Shown one piece after another: positions 9,497 through 17,372 of a stretch of DNA of 48,990 nucleotides; position 1 is the stretch's first letter, and the number at the start of each line of letters is the position of its first letter. A program made the translations under genes and the position numbers. A model generated the notes under the pieces. The model had not been told where the DNA came from and did no database searches. It saw only the letters and a list, made by a program, of their open reading frames with translations. Source of the DNA: RGIG5612 sp045600845 (GTDB lineage: Bacteria; Bacillota; Clostridia; Lachnospirales; Lachnospiraceae); contig JAZRYR010000010.1 in NCBI GenBank assembly GCA_045600845.1, forward strand, positions 1-48,990, in the 5' to 3' direction.

Positions 9497-10153
9497 ATGG
9501 AAAACAATGTGCAGGCTTTTCCTGCCCCATGGGATTTGAAAGGAAAAGGCTATATTTTCATTTATAAATTCAGCAGAGAGTTCGTAGAAAAAAGCGGAAA
9601 TGTTCCAGAGTTTTTAGAGGGAAAATTTTCCGGAGGCTTCGGTAGCGTCATGCTGGTAGACTATGAAGAATCGGATGCTGGCCCATATGGAGAGCTGCTT
9701 TTTATTCCGGGCAAATTCCGGTTTGAAGGAAAGGAACTGGATACCATCAGCCTCATCTATGTTTCCACAATGGAAAGTGTGGTGAACGGAAGAGCCAACT
9801 GGGGCATTCCGAAAGAAAAAGCGGATTTCAAATTTGAACAGATTAGCGCACAGGAAGAAAAAGCTACCATTACCGTAAATGGTGAAGTTGCAGCAGAATT
9901 CACTATTAAAAGCGGAAAGCTGACCTTCCCAGTAAGCACCAAACTTCTGCCTTTCCCTTTAGTACAGGAATTTGAAGAGAAATATTACTTCACCAATTTC
10001 TACGGTTCCGGTAAAGGTCATTTCGGAAAGGTTGTGGACATGAAAATTAACGAAAAGTATTTTCCGGACATTTCCAGCTGCCGGCCAATCGCAGTAGTAA
10101 AGGTAACGCCTTTCAATATCACTTTCCCAAAGGCACAAATTGAAAATAAATAA
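9497..10153 (+). CDS. Acetoacetate decarboxylase-like protein
   Basis: A 218-residue soluble protein recognised as ADC-fold (PF06314-like) by its central stretch: a lipocalin-like barrel with GELLFIPGKF (about 75-84) and NWGIPKEKADF (about 102-112). In true acetoacetate decarboxylase a lysine forms a Schiff base with the keto acid, and many members of the superfamily perform aldol or decarboxylation chemistry in secondary metabolism instead. I could not place the catalytic lysine with certainty by eye. The gene is coupled to the SDR upstream and is closed by a strong terminator at 10207-10250. Function is likely acting on a keto acid or ketone in the same pathway as the SDR. Confidence 0.75.
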   Translation: MENNVQAFPAPWDLKGKGYIFIYKFSREFVEKSGNVPEFLEGKFSGGFGSVMLVDYEESDAGPYGELLFIPGKFRFEGKELDTISLIYVSTMESVVNGRANWGIPKEKADFKFEQISAQEEKATITVNGEVAAEFTIKSGKLTFPVSTKLLPFPLVQEFEEKYYFTNFYGSGKGHFGKVVDMKINEKYFPDISSCRPIAVVKVTPFNITFPKAQIENK

Positions 10154-10206
10154 TGGAAAATGGCGAAAGGGTCACTGCTCCATAAGGAAGTTTTTTGACA
10201 TAAGAA

Positions 10207-10250
10207 AACCCGTCGAAGAAGTAAAATGCTTCTCGGCGGGTTATTTTTTT
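10207..10250 (+). terminator. Rho-independent terminator after the SDR-ADC operon
   Basis: Arms AACCCGTCGAAGAAG and CTTCTCGGCGGGTT pair with one mismatch and one bulge around the loop TAAAATG, followed by ATTTTTTT. It lies 53 bp after the ADC-like stop codon. Confidence 0.85.
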
Positions 10251-10305
10251 CATCTCTGCAAACTGGGATTTGGTTTGCACCAAGTTTTACCAAAATCAAA
10301 GATTC

Positions 10306-10680
10306 ATACCTACTAAAATGCCATTTTTCATTCTTGGTGGTGCAGAATTATTCCTGAGTCGAAAAATGTACCACCTAAAACGCTATTTTTCATTCTTGGT
10401 GGTACGAAAATTATTCCTGAGTCGAAAAATGTACCACCTAAAACGCTATTTTTCATTCTTGGTGGTATGAAAATTATTCCTGAGTCGAAAAATGTACCAC
10501 CTAAAACGCCATTTTATATTCTTGGTGGTACAAAATTATTCCTAAGTTGAAAAATGTACCACCTAAAATGCCATTTTATATTCTTGGTGGTACAAAATTA
10601 TTTCTGAGTCGAAAAATGTACCACCTAAAACGCCATTTTTCATTCTTGGTGGTACAAAATTTATTTCTAAGTCGAAAATT
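10306..10680. repeat. Six-copy tandem array of 36 bp hairpins (62-63 bp unit)
   Basis: Six units each hold an inverted repeat with arms TACCACC and GGTGGTA (positions 10307-10342, 10369-10404, 10432-10467, 10495-10530, 10557-10592, 10619-10654) separated by a nearly constant 26-27 bp linker containing ATTCCTGAGTCGAAAAATG. The period is 62, 63, 63, 62, 62. The linkers are conserved between units, so this is a tandem repeat and not a CRISPR array. The first left arm is degenerate. The whole stretch between 10251 and 10680 has no credible gene; small open frames inside it are by-products of the repeat. Confidence 0.9.
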
Positions 10681-10696
10681 GTACTTATCAGAGAGC

Positions 10697-10746
10697 CAAA
10701 TTCGGATTTGCCGAGACAAGGCCTGCGAGACAAATTCTGATTTGTC
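10697..10746. repeat. Pair of related small palindromes next to the GNAT gene
   Basis: CAAATTCGGATTTG (10697-10710) and GACAAATTCTGATTTGTC (10729-10746) are two similar short hairpins. The second sits directly after the stop codon of the minus-strand GNAT gene and could help end its transcript, although no T-run follows. Confidence 0.55.
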
Positions 10747-10747
10747 A

Positions 10748-11221
10748 CTACAACTTGCAAACCATAATGTATTCTTCTTCGTTCTCATCAACTATTTCAA
10801 ATCCTACCTTTTTATACATCTTCACCGCATAATTCTGCTTTTGGACAGCTAATGATGTTTTCTTATATTTGCAGGATTTTAATTCCAAAAGCATCCTCTT
10901 CATAAGTTCTGTACCAATTCCGTTTCCACGATATTCCTTTAAGAGCGAAATTGCAAAAGATGGCGTTTCGTCATCTACATGCCCATAATCATTCATAATA
11001 CGAACCCATACTGCACCAACTATCAATCCATCAGATTCAGCCACAAGGCAAATATCACCACTTTTTGTTCCAAATCCATCAATATAAACCTGTAGTTCTG
11101 GTTGATTAATTATTTCCATAGGTGGTGCTTCTACTCCTTTTGGAATAAATATTGCTTCATACAAAAATGTATCCAGTTTTTTTACTTCTTTTTGTCTTAA
11201 CTTTCTAATTACGTAATTCAT
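10748..11221 (-). CDS. GNAT family N-acetyltransferase
   Basis: A 157-residue protein with the GCN5-related acetyltransferase fold. The acetyl-CoA-binding motif A is visible as FAISLLKEYRGNGIGTELM (about 88-106, with R/Q-x-x-G-x-G/A as RGNGIG), followed by motif B around VQKQNYAVKMYKKVGFEIV. The start is supported by GGAGG 5 nt upstream. Substrates of this family range from antibiotics to protein N-termini and cannot be told from sequence. It is separated by about 80 bp from the deformylase gene and may be in the same transcript. Two small palindromes follow its stop codon. Confidence 0.85.
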   Translation of the reverse strand: MNYVIRKLRQKEVKKLDTFLYEAIFIPKGVEAPPMEIINQPELQVYIDGFGTKSGDICLVAESDGLIVGAVWVRIMNDYGHVDDETPSFAISLLKEYRGNGIGTELMKRMLLELKSCKYKKTSLAVQKQNYAVKMYKKVGFEIVDENEEEYIMVCKL

Positions 11222-11303
11222 ATATACCTCCGACTTATTACTATTAATAAATCAGTTGTAATTCCACACATAAGAATATCCTCTAATTCTCCTGTCTTTG
11301 GTT

Positions 11304-11714
11304 TTATATCAATACGCCGTTACAATGATCGATTTCATGTTGGATAATCTGGGCCGTCCAGCCCGTAAATACTGCATTCTGTTTTTTGAAATTGCGGTCC
11401 ATCCACTCCACTTTAATCATTTTATAACGTTGGGTCTTACGGATGCCCGATAAAGAAAGACAACCTTCTTCCGTTTCAAAAAGTCCGTTCTTCATAACGA
11501 TTTCCGGATTGTACATTACCATGTAAGCTCCGTTATTATCAAAAATGATGATTCTTTTTTTCACGCCAATCATATTGGCCGCCATTCCTACGCATTCATG
11601 AGCATGGGCGGTCAAAGTTTCCAGCATATCACCGCCAATGGAAACGTCCGCCTTAGTTGCTGGCACGGATTTCTGTGCTAAAAATATTGGGTCATGCATT
11701 ATTTCTCGTATCAT
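11304..11714 (-). CDS. def: Peptide deformylase (short clostridial variant)
   Basis: A 136-residue deformylase. Two of the three family motifs are intact: EGCLS with metal-ligand Cys85 and QHEIDH with metal-ligand histidines and catalytic glutamate (125-130). Motif I, usually G-x-G-x-A-A-x-Q, here reads VGMAANM (42-48), with Met48 where the oxyanion-stabilising Gln is expected. The protein also ends four residues after the last motif (GVLI). From memory, short proteins with GMAANMIG are common in Clostridia and are annotated as deformylases, so this is a lineage variant rather than a lesion. The enzyme removes the formyl group from nascent N-terminal methionine. The gene follows ogt with a 21 bp gap; its own ribosome site is weak. 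Confidence 0.82.
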   Translation of the reverse strand: MIREIMHDPIFLAQKSVPATKADVSIGGDMLETLTAHAHECVGMAANMIGVKKRIIIFDNNGAYMVMYNPEIVMKNGLFETEEGCLSLSGIRKTQRYKMIKVEWMDRNFKKQNAVFTGWTAQIIQHEIDHCNGVLI

Positions 11715-11735
11715 TGTTCTCTCTTTTTCATTTTC

Positions 11736-12227
11736 TTAATTGTTGCTTTGGATTCCTTCCAATTCCAGAAGGTACTTCTTTTTATCTAATCCTCCGCCGT
11801 ATCCAATCAGTTTCCCGTTTGCTCCAATGACTCTGTGGCAAGGAATAATAATGGAAATCGGATTTTTTCCTACAGCTCCTCCCACTGCCTGAGCAGACAT
11901 TTTCTTTCCATGACGGGCAGCCAGAACCTTTGCTAAATCTCCATAGCTGACCGTAGTCCCATAAGGGATGGACCCTAACAATTTCCATACTTCTTCACGG
12001 AAAGGGGTTCCTTTCAGTTTTATTGGCGGTAAAAAATCTGGTTCTTTTCCGCTGAAATAAATATCCAGCCACCGCTTCGTCGTATCAAAAGCCGGTACAT
12101 TCTCCTTGCCTTTTTTCATTTTTGAAAGTATCTTTTCCGCATCAAAAAACAATCCGGTCAGGACGGTTCCGTCGCTGACCAGGTAAAGTGCTCCGATAGG
12201 TGAATTGTAAACAGAATAAAAATTCAT
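11736..12227 (-). CDS. ogt: Methylated-DNA-[protein]-cysteine S-methyltransferase
   Basis: A 163-residue suicide enzyme that transfers the methyl group from O6-methylguanine in DNA to its own cysteine. The acceptor motif PCHRV is at 129-133 with Cys130, preceded by the helix-turn-helix segment (SYGDLAK ... AQAVGGAVGKNP) that reads the minor groove. The start is the ATG at 12227, with GGAG 5 nt upstream; the longer frame to 12257 has no ribosome site and adds residues outside the family. It follows the transporter ATPase gene by about 50 bp on the same strand and may be read from the same transcript, without a functional link. Confidence 0.93.
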   Translation of the reverse strand: MNFYSVYNSPIGALYLVSDGTVLTGLFFDAEKILSKMKKGKENVPAFDTTKRWLDIYFSGKEPDFLPPIKLKGTPFREEVWKLLGSIPYGTTVSYGDLAKVLAARHGKKMSAQAVGGAVGKNPISIIIPCHRVIGANGKLIGYGGGLDKKKYLLELEGIQSNN

Positions 12228-12278
12228 GAATTCTCCAGGCTGAAATAATCTGCTCATAGAAGTCAGCCAAAGTATATT

Positions 12279-13799
12279 TTAAGAAACCGGTTTCCAATCT
12301 TCCATGTGGATCACTCGGTCACAAATTCTTTCTACAACTGCTCTGTCATGAGAAATGAAGAGCATGGAAAGTTCCAGATCCTTCTGTAATTTCAAGAGGA
12401 GCTCGATAATCTGCTCCTGAATGGAAACATCCAAAGCAGAAACAGGCTCATCCGCTATGATAAATTTGCTTCCGCTCATTAAAGCCAAAGCAATATTCAC
12501 TCTTTGTTTCTGACCGCCGGAAAGCTGTCGCGGATAACGGTCTAAGAACTCTTCCGGAAGTTCTACTCTTTCCATCATTTCTTTTACCAGGCGCTTGCGT
12601 TCCTCCGGCTCCACTTTTTTATTTTTCAAAGGTTCTTCTAAAATCCATCCGATTTTCCGTGCTGGGTTCAAAGAAGCCGCGCTGTCCTGGAAAATCATCT
12701 GGGGTTTCTCGGTATGATGGATAATCTCGCCTGTATAGTCTTTATGAAGGCCTAAAATCGCACGGGAAATGCTGCTCTTTCCGGAACCGCTCTTTCCAAC
12801 TAAGCCTAAAATCTCACCCTTCTTTACATCAAATGTCATGCCTTCACAGATTACATTTTTCTTCGGTTTTTCGCCCAATTTTTCCGACTTCTTAACATAG
12901 TAAACGGACAGGTCTTTTACTTCCAATGCAGTCTCTCCTTCAATCGGAGCGGAATTCTTCTTCTCGTCCGTAATAGCTGCAATCAGGCTCTTTGTATAAG
13001 GGTCCTGTGGATGTTCGAAAATATCTTCTATCGTTCCCCGTTCCACGATTTCCCCTTTATACATAACGATTGCTTTATGGCAAACTCTCCGGATAACTCT
13101 CAGATCGTGGGAAACCAGCATAATACTGGTGCCACGTTTTTCATTGATGCTCTTTAACAGGTCCAGAATCTGGTCCTGAATATCTGCATCCAACGCGGTT
13201 GTCGGCTCATCTGCAATTAAGATTTCCGGTTCGCACATTAAAGCCATGGCAATCATGACTCTTTGCTGCATACCACCGGAAAGTTCGTGAGGATATTTCT
13301 TATAGGTTTCTTCTGGCTTTGGAAGTTCTACGGCTTCAAACATTTCCAGAACTCTTTTCTTTCGCTCTTCTTTGGATAATTTCTCATGATGACGATTCAG
13401 TTTCGTTCCGTCCGGAGCTTCCGTCATCGCATCGTCTTTATCCTTTACGTGAAGCAAAAGCATCTCCTCAACCTGTTTACCAACTCGGATCAGCGGATTT
13501 AAAGAGGTCATCGGCTCCTGGAAGACAACGGAGATCTCATCGCCTTTAATCTGACGCAATTCTTCAAAGTTCATCGGAATCACATCTCTTCCCTGAAAAT
13601 ATACGTGACCGGAATAAGAAGAATAAGAAGGAAGGAGTCCCATCATGGTTAATCCTAAGGTACTCTTTCCAGAGCCAGATTCTCCAACAATGCCTAAAAT
13701 CTCGCCTCTTTCCATTTCGAAAGAAACGCCCTTTACTGCATAGCTGGTCTTCTCTTCGGTATTATATTGAACTTTTAAATCTTCTACTTTCAGTAACAT
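12279..13799 (-). CDS. Peptide ABC transporter, fused DppD-DppF-type ATPase
   Basis: A 506-residue cytoplasmic protein with two complete ABC ATPase domains in one chain. Domain 1 has Walker A GESGSGKST (39-47) and signature LSGGMQQRV; domain 2 has Walker A GKSGSGKSS and signature LSGGQKQRV, each followed by a Walker B ending in ADEP. Peptide and nickel importers usually use two separate ATPases; the fused form is known from GsiA-like systems. It energises the two permeases encoded directly upstream (9 bp gap). The linker around 275-315 carries the usual oligopeptide ATPase extension (HPQDPYTKSLIAA). Substrate is set by the binding protein, not by this subunit. Confidence 0.93.
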   Translation of the reverse strand: MLLKVEDLKVQYNTEEKTSYAVKGVSFEMERGEILGIVGESGSGKSTLGLTMMGLLPSYSSYSGHVYFQGRDVIPMNFEELRQIKGDEISVVFQEPMTSLNPLIRVGKQVEEMLLLHVKDKDDAMTEAPDGTKLNRHHEKLSKEERKKRVLEMFEAVELPKPEETYKKYPHELSGGMQQRVMIAMALMCEPEILIADEPTTALDADIQDQILDLLKSINEKRGTSIMLVSHDLRVIRRVCHKAIVMYKGEIVERGTIEDIFEHPQDPYTKSLIAAITDEKKNSAPIEGETALEVKDLSVYYVKKSEKLGEKPKKNVICEGMTFDVKKGEILGLVGKSGSGKSSISRAILGLHKDYTGEIIHHTEKPQMIFQDSAASLNPARKIGWILEEPLKNKKVEPEERKRLVKEMMERVELPEEFLDRYPRQLSGGQKQRVNIALALMSGSKFIIADEPVSALDVSIQEQIIELLLKLQKDLELSMLFISHDRAVVERICDRVIHMEDWKPVS

Positions 13800-13808
13800 A
13801 AAAAACCT

Positions 13809-14606
13809 TTAATCTATTTTGCTGACACCATCGGAAATTAAAGCGACGCCTAAAACCAAAACAATAATGGCAACACCTGGAAAAATCGCATACCATGGAG
13901 CCTGCATCAGATAACTTCCGGCTTCATTGATCATACGTCCCAAAGAAGCGTCCGGTGGCTGAACGCCCAAACCTAAATAGCTTAAGCCAGCCTCAGCGAT
14001 TACCGCATTGTTAAAACCAACGGCCGCACTGCTTAAAATGCTGATGTACGCATTCGGCAGAATCTGGGAAAAAATAATCCGTCCCCGGCTATCGCCAACT
14101 AATACTGCGCTTTGCACGAACTGCATCCCTTTTAAACGAAGCATTTCACTTCGTGCAATTCTTGCAAAACTCGGTATAAATAAAATTCCTAAAGCTAAAA
14201 TAATATTTAAAAGACCGCTACCTAAAAAACTTACGAAAACCAAAGCCAAAAGGAGACTTGGGAACGCGTTAATTACGTCGTTGGCCCTCATAATTACTTC
14301 ATCCAACCAGCCTCCGGAATAACCAGCTAAGAAACCGATGATGGTTCCTGTCACCATACCAAAAGCAATGGTAGACAAAGAAACCAGAAATGTAGTTCCT
14401 GCCCCCTGCATAACGCGGCTGAAAATATCACGGCCAAAATTATCACAGCCAAATATGTGAGCGAAGCTAGGCGGTGCAAATTTCAAAGAAATATTCATCT
14501 GGGTCGTAGAATAAGGCGTCCAAAACAGACCTACGATTGCCATCAGCAAGATAAGTCCGGTTATAACGATTCCTATGATTAAGCTTGGATTATTTTTTAT
14601 TTTCAT
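13809..14606 (-). CDS. Peptide ABC transporter permease, DppC/OppC type
   Basis: A 265-residue inner-membrane subunit with about six transmembrane helices. The segment HIFGCDNFGRDIFSRVMQGA (about 50-69) is the signature of DppC/OppC-type permeases, and the EAA loop contacting the ATPase lies around EAGLSYLGLGVQPPDAS. Its ATG overlaps the stop of the DppB-type gene by 4 bp, so the two permeases are translationally coupled and should form the heterodimeric channel. It is short for the family, lacking the long N-terminal soluble extension. Confidence 0.93.
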   Translation of the reverse strand: MKIKNNPSLIIGIVITGLILLMAIVGLFWTPYSTTQMNISLKFAPPSFAHIFGCDNFGRDIFSRVMQGAGTTFLVSLSTIAFGMVTGTIIGFLAGYSGGWLDEVIMRANDVINAFPSLLLALVFVSFLGSGLLNIILALGILFIPSFARIARSEMLRLKGMQFVQSAVLVGDSRGRIIFSQILPNAYISILSSAAVGFNNAVIAEAGLSYLGLGVQPPDASLGRMINEAGSYLMQAPWYAIFPGVAIIVLVLGVALISDGVSKID

Positions 14607-15544
14607 AACTTAACTCTAGGGTCTACCGCCTGATAAATCATGTCCACAATAAAGTTGATCGCAATAATAAAAAATGCAATCAACAAAACGACTGCTTCCA
14701 CAACCGGATAATCACGGTTGGTAATGGCAGTAATCAAAAGGGTTCCTATTCCCGGAACGGAAAATACCTTTTCTACAATGATGCTGCCGGCAACGATTTC
14801 CGCAACAATAATGCCCATAAAAGTAATAACCGGGACCAAGGAATTCTTCAGAACATGTCCGTAGAATACGCCGTTCCTGGTACAACCTTTCGCATAAGCA
14901 GTTCTTACATAATCTTTATGAAGTTCAGAACGGATGGATGTCGCCAGGAATTTCACGGTCATGGCAATTTTCGGTAAGGCAATTGCAATGGCAGGGAAAA
15001 TCAGATATCCGCAGGCAGCCAGGAAATTTTCTGACGGCGGAACATATCGCCCAATATAAAACCAATGTAGCACAAGAGAAAACAGATACGTTAGAAGCAC
15101 TCCCAGAAAGAAAGATGGGATGCCCATGGTAATCTGAGTCACCGTCGTCATAGCGCCTCTGCCCAGAAAGGATTTTCTCTTTGCGGAGAAAATGCCGATC
15201 GGGATAGAAAATACGACAACCATGATAAAAGAAATCAGACTAAGTAAAGCGGAGTTTCCCAGTCTGGATGCGATTAAAGAAGTTACACTGACACCGGTGT
15301 ACTGGAAAGATTCGCCAAAATTTCCGCGGACTGCATTTGCCAGCCACCAGAAATACCTTTCAAGAACTGGCCGGTTGAGACCCAGCTGTTCTCTTAAAGC
15401 TTCAATTCTCTCCGGAGTTGCATCCGTTCCCAGTTTTGAAATCGCAGCATCTGCCGGTAAGACAGAGAATGCTACAAATACGATAATGGAAATCACGAGC
15501 AACGCAATTATTAAAGTTAATATTTTCTTTAATATGTATTTCAT
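14603..15544 (-). CDS. Peptide ABC transporter permease, DppB/OppB type
   Basis: A 313-residue permease with an N-terminal anchor helix (about 8-30), a periplasmic-side loop with LREQLGLNRPVLERYFWWL (about 49-67) and six helices in total, the classic DppB/OppB layout. The EAA-like loop is around RTAYAKGCTRNGVFYGHVLKN. It is separated from the binding-protein gene upstream by 55 bp that hold a strong hairpin, and it overlaps the next permease by 4 bp. Confidence 0.93.
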   Translation of the reverse strand: MKYILKKILTLIIALLVISIIVFVAFSVLPADAAISKLGTDATPERIEALREQLGLNRPVLERYFWWLANAVRGNFGESFQYTGVSVTSLIASRLGNSALLSLISFIMVVVFSIPIGIFSAKRKSFLGRGAMTTVTQITMGIPSFFLGVLLTYLFSLVLHWFYIGRYVPPSENFLAACGYLIFPAIAIALPKIAMTVKFLATSIRSELHKDYVRTAYAKGCTRNGVFYGHVLKNSLVPVITFMGIIVAEIVAGSIIVEKVFSVPGIGTLLITAITNRDYPVVEAVVLLIAFFIIAINFIVDMIYQAVDPRVKL

Positions 15545-15560
15545 GTATCCGTCGCACAGC

Positions 15561-15586
15561 GGCCGCAGGCTTTACAGCCTGCAGCC
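15561..15586 (-). promoter_or_regulatory. Intra-operon hairpin between binding protein and permease
   Basis: Read on the minus strand, GGCTGCAGGCT and AGCCTGCGGCC pair around GTAA with one mismatch and no T-run. Such a hairpin can protect the 3' end of the binding-protein transcript so that more binding protein than permease is made. A similar hairpin occupies the same place in the second transporter (47386-47419). Confidence 0.6.
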
Positions 15587-15599
15587 TTTCTGTTAATTC

Positions 15600-17129
15600 C
15601 TATTTATATTTTACAACAGACATATCCTGAGCGGAAACTGGATAGAAAATATATCCTTCCAGCTGATTATTTACAGCAACCAGATTTGATGGATCCTGAA
15701 TATAGATAGATGCAGCGTCGTCTGCAAGAATCTGCTGAAGTTGTTTGTAACATTTCACCTTCTCGTCCGGATCAATCGAAGAAATGGCTTTGTTGTAAAG
15801 TTCATCAAATTTCGGATTGTTGTAATTTGTAAAGTTTTTATTGCCGGTACTTACATTCTTAATAAACCATGTGAATGGAGCAAGCCGGCCATCAACTGCA
15901 GTTATCGTAGCTTCATAGTTTCTGTCTACATATGCTTCTGCATGCCAGGTGTTGAATTCCACTAAGTTGATTTTTGCGGTAATTCCAACTTCTGCCAAAG
16001 ATTCTACAATAATCTGGGCTGTGCTTTCATGAGGAGCATAGTTGTTCGGAACGGTAATGGTAAAGGTAAATCCATCTGGATATCCAGCTTCTGCTAAAAG
16101 CTGTTTTGCCTTTTCCACGTCATGAGTATAGGTCTTCTCTGTGTCCGCATTGTAGTACTTGCTGGCACCAGGAATCATGTTGGTTCCAATGACATGGGAC
16201 TTTCCTCCAAATACCATATTGTTAATCAAATCGCGGTCTACTGCGTAATAAATGGCCTGACGAACTTTAATATTATCAAAAGGAGCTCTTGCATTGTTCA
16301 GGAACATACCCTGTACATAGTTTACATTTCCTTCCAGAATGTTAAAGTTACTTCCTACGGTCATCGCCTGATCTGCGGTCAGGTACTGGTAAATATCCAG
16401 AGTGCCGGAATTCAGCTGCATAACTGCCATGTCGGTATCTGCAACAACCTTAAAGGTTACTTTGTCCAGATATGGCTGGCCCGGTTTCCAGTAATTTTCA
16501 TTCTTTACAACAACCAGCTTATCGCCAGGAGTGTAAGAATCATATTTAAATGGGCCCGTACCGATTGGGTTGCTGTTAACGTTTGCCTCATTTACCTCTG
16601 GCAGGATTGCACATGTTAATTCAAAGATGAATTCTGTGTTCGGATTCACAAGATGGATGATGACGGTCTTCTCGTCCACGATTTCCGTATCTTTATAATC
16701 AGAAAAAGCGGACCCCTCACCCTGGATGCCCGCATAACGATCGATTGAATACTTAACATCTTCTACAGTAACCGGTGTGCCATCGCAAAATACGATACCA
16801 CCCCTTAATTTAAAGGTGATGCTCATCGCATCTTCTGCCACGGTATATTCACTGGCAACTGCCGGTTCGATATCGCCGGTAGAAGTAGCTTTTACCAGAC
16901 CTTCGAACATGTTAAACAAAACCTCTCTGGTTCCTGCGTATGCTGCATTGTGCGGGTCAAGACTGTCGAGTTCTTGTGAAATGCCTACAACAACAGAATT
17001 GGAAGCTTTCCCATCTGTGCTTGTGCCTGATCCCTGGCCAGTCGGAGTATTTCCACCTCCGCAAGCCACCAGTACACCTACTGTGATAAGTGCAATTAAA
17101 CTGCAAAGAATAGTTTTGATCTTTTTCAT
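15600..17129 (-). CDS. Peptide-type ABC transporter substrate-binding lipoprotein (SBP family 5)
   Basis: A 509-residue extracellular lipoprotein. Residues 1-22 are a signal peptide with lipobox LVAC and lipidated Cys23. The mature part begins with a Gly/Ser-rich linker and then VVVGISQELDSLDPHNA, the usual start of SBP_bac_5 proteins that bind oligopeptides, nickel or other small amino compounds in a Venus-flytrap cleft. It delivers ligand to the DppB/DppC-type permeases encoded downstream. A good promoter lies at 17207-17235. The gene is divergent from an FAD oxidoreductase, which raises the possibility that the transported compound is the oxidoreductase substrate; this is inference. Confidence 0.93.
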   Translation of the reverse strand: MKKIKTILCSLIALITVGVLVACGGGNTPTGQGSGTSTDGKASNSVVVGISQELDSLDPHNAAYAGTREVLFNMFEGLVKATSTGDIEPAVASEYTVAEDAMSITFKLRGGIVFCDGTPVTVEDVKYSIDRYAGIQGEGSAFSDYKDTEIVDEKTVIIHLVNPNTEFIFELTCAILPEVNEANVNSNPIGTGPFKYDSYTPGDKLVVVKNENYWKPGQPYLDKVTFKVVADTDMAVMQLNSGTLDIYQYLTADQAMTVGSNFNILEGNVNYVQGMFLNNARAPFDNIKVRQAIYYAVDRDLINNMVFGGKSHVIGTNMIPGASKYYNADTEKTYTHDVEKAKQLLAEAGYPDGFTFTITVPNNYAPHESTAQIIVESLAEVGITAKINLVEFNTWHAEAYVDRNYEATITAVDGRLAPFTWFIKNVSTGNKNFTNYNNPKFDELYNKAISSIDPDEKVKCYKQLQQILADDAASIYIQDPSNLVAVNNQLEGYIFYPVSAQDMSVVKYK

Positions 17130-17206
17130 TTAATCCCTTCTTTCTGCATGTAGCATTTTATTCAGTTTTCAAATTCATTGCAGAGCTACATCTACAATGT
17201 CTCGTG

Positions 17207-17235
17207 ATTATACTCCAAACGGAAAATAATTACAA
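17207..17235 (-). promoter_or_regulatory. Promoter of the peptide transporter operon
   Basis: On the minus strand TTGTAA (17230-17235) and a perfect TATAAT (17207-17212) are spaced by 17 bp. Start of transcription would be near 17200, giving a leader of about 70 nt. That leader contains ATGTAGC and its inverse GCTACAT about 30 nt apart, flanked by TCTGCA and TGCAGA, so it may fold. Confidence 0.65.
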
Positions 17236-17372
17236 CTTTTTCTCTCTAGAGCCTATATTTTGGAAATATCTTAATGTGATGGTAAAGAGTGCCCGAAAAA
17301 TAGTTTATACATCTATCGTTCAATCGTGGTATACTTAAAAAAATTTTTGGAACATTTTTGGGAGGTATTAAC

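Noticed and set aside
10306..10680. CRISPR array
   Set aside because: The 36 bp units are evenly spaced, but the 26-27 bp pieces between them are nearly identical to each other, so they are not spacers; no cas gene is present.
10270..10852. Small proteins encoded in the hairpin array, 66 and 101 residues
   Set aside because: The translations simply repeat the DNA unit (ILGG and LSRKMYHLKR repeats), have no ribosome site and no family resemblance.
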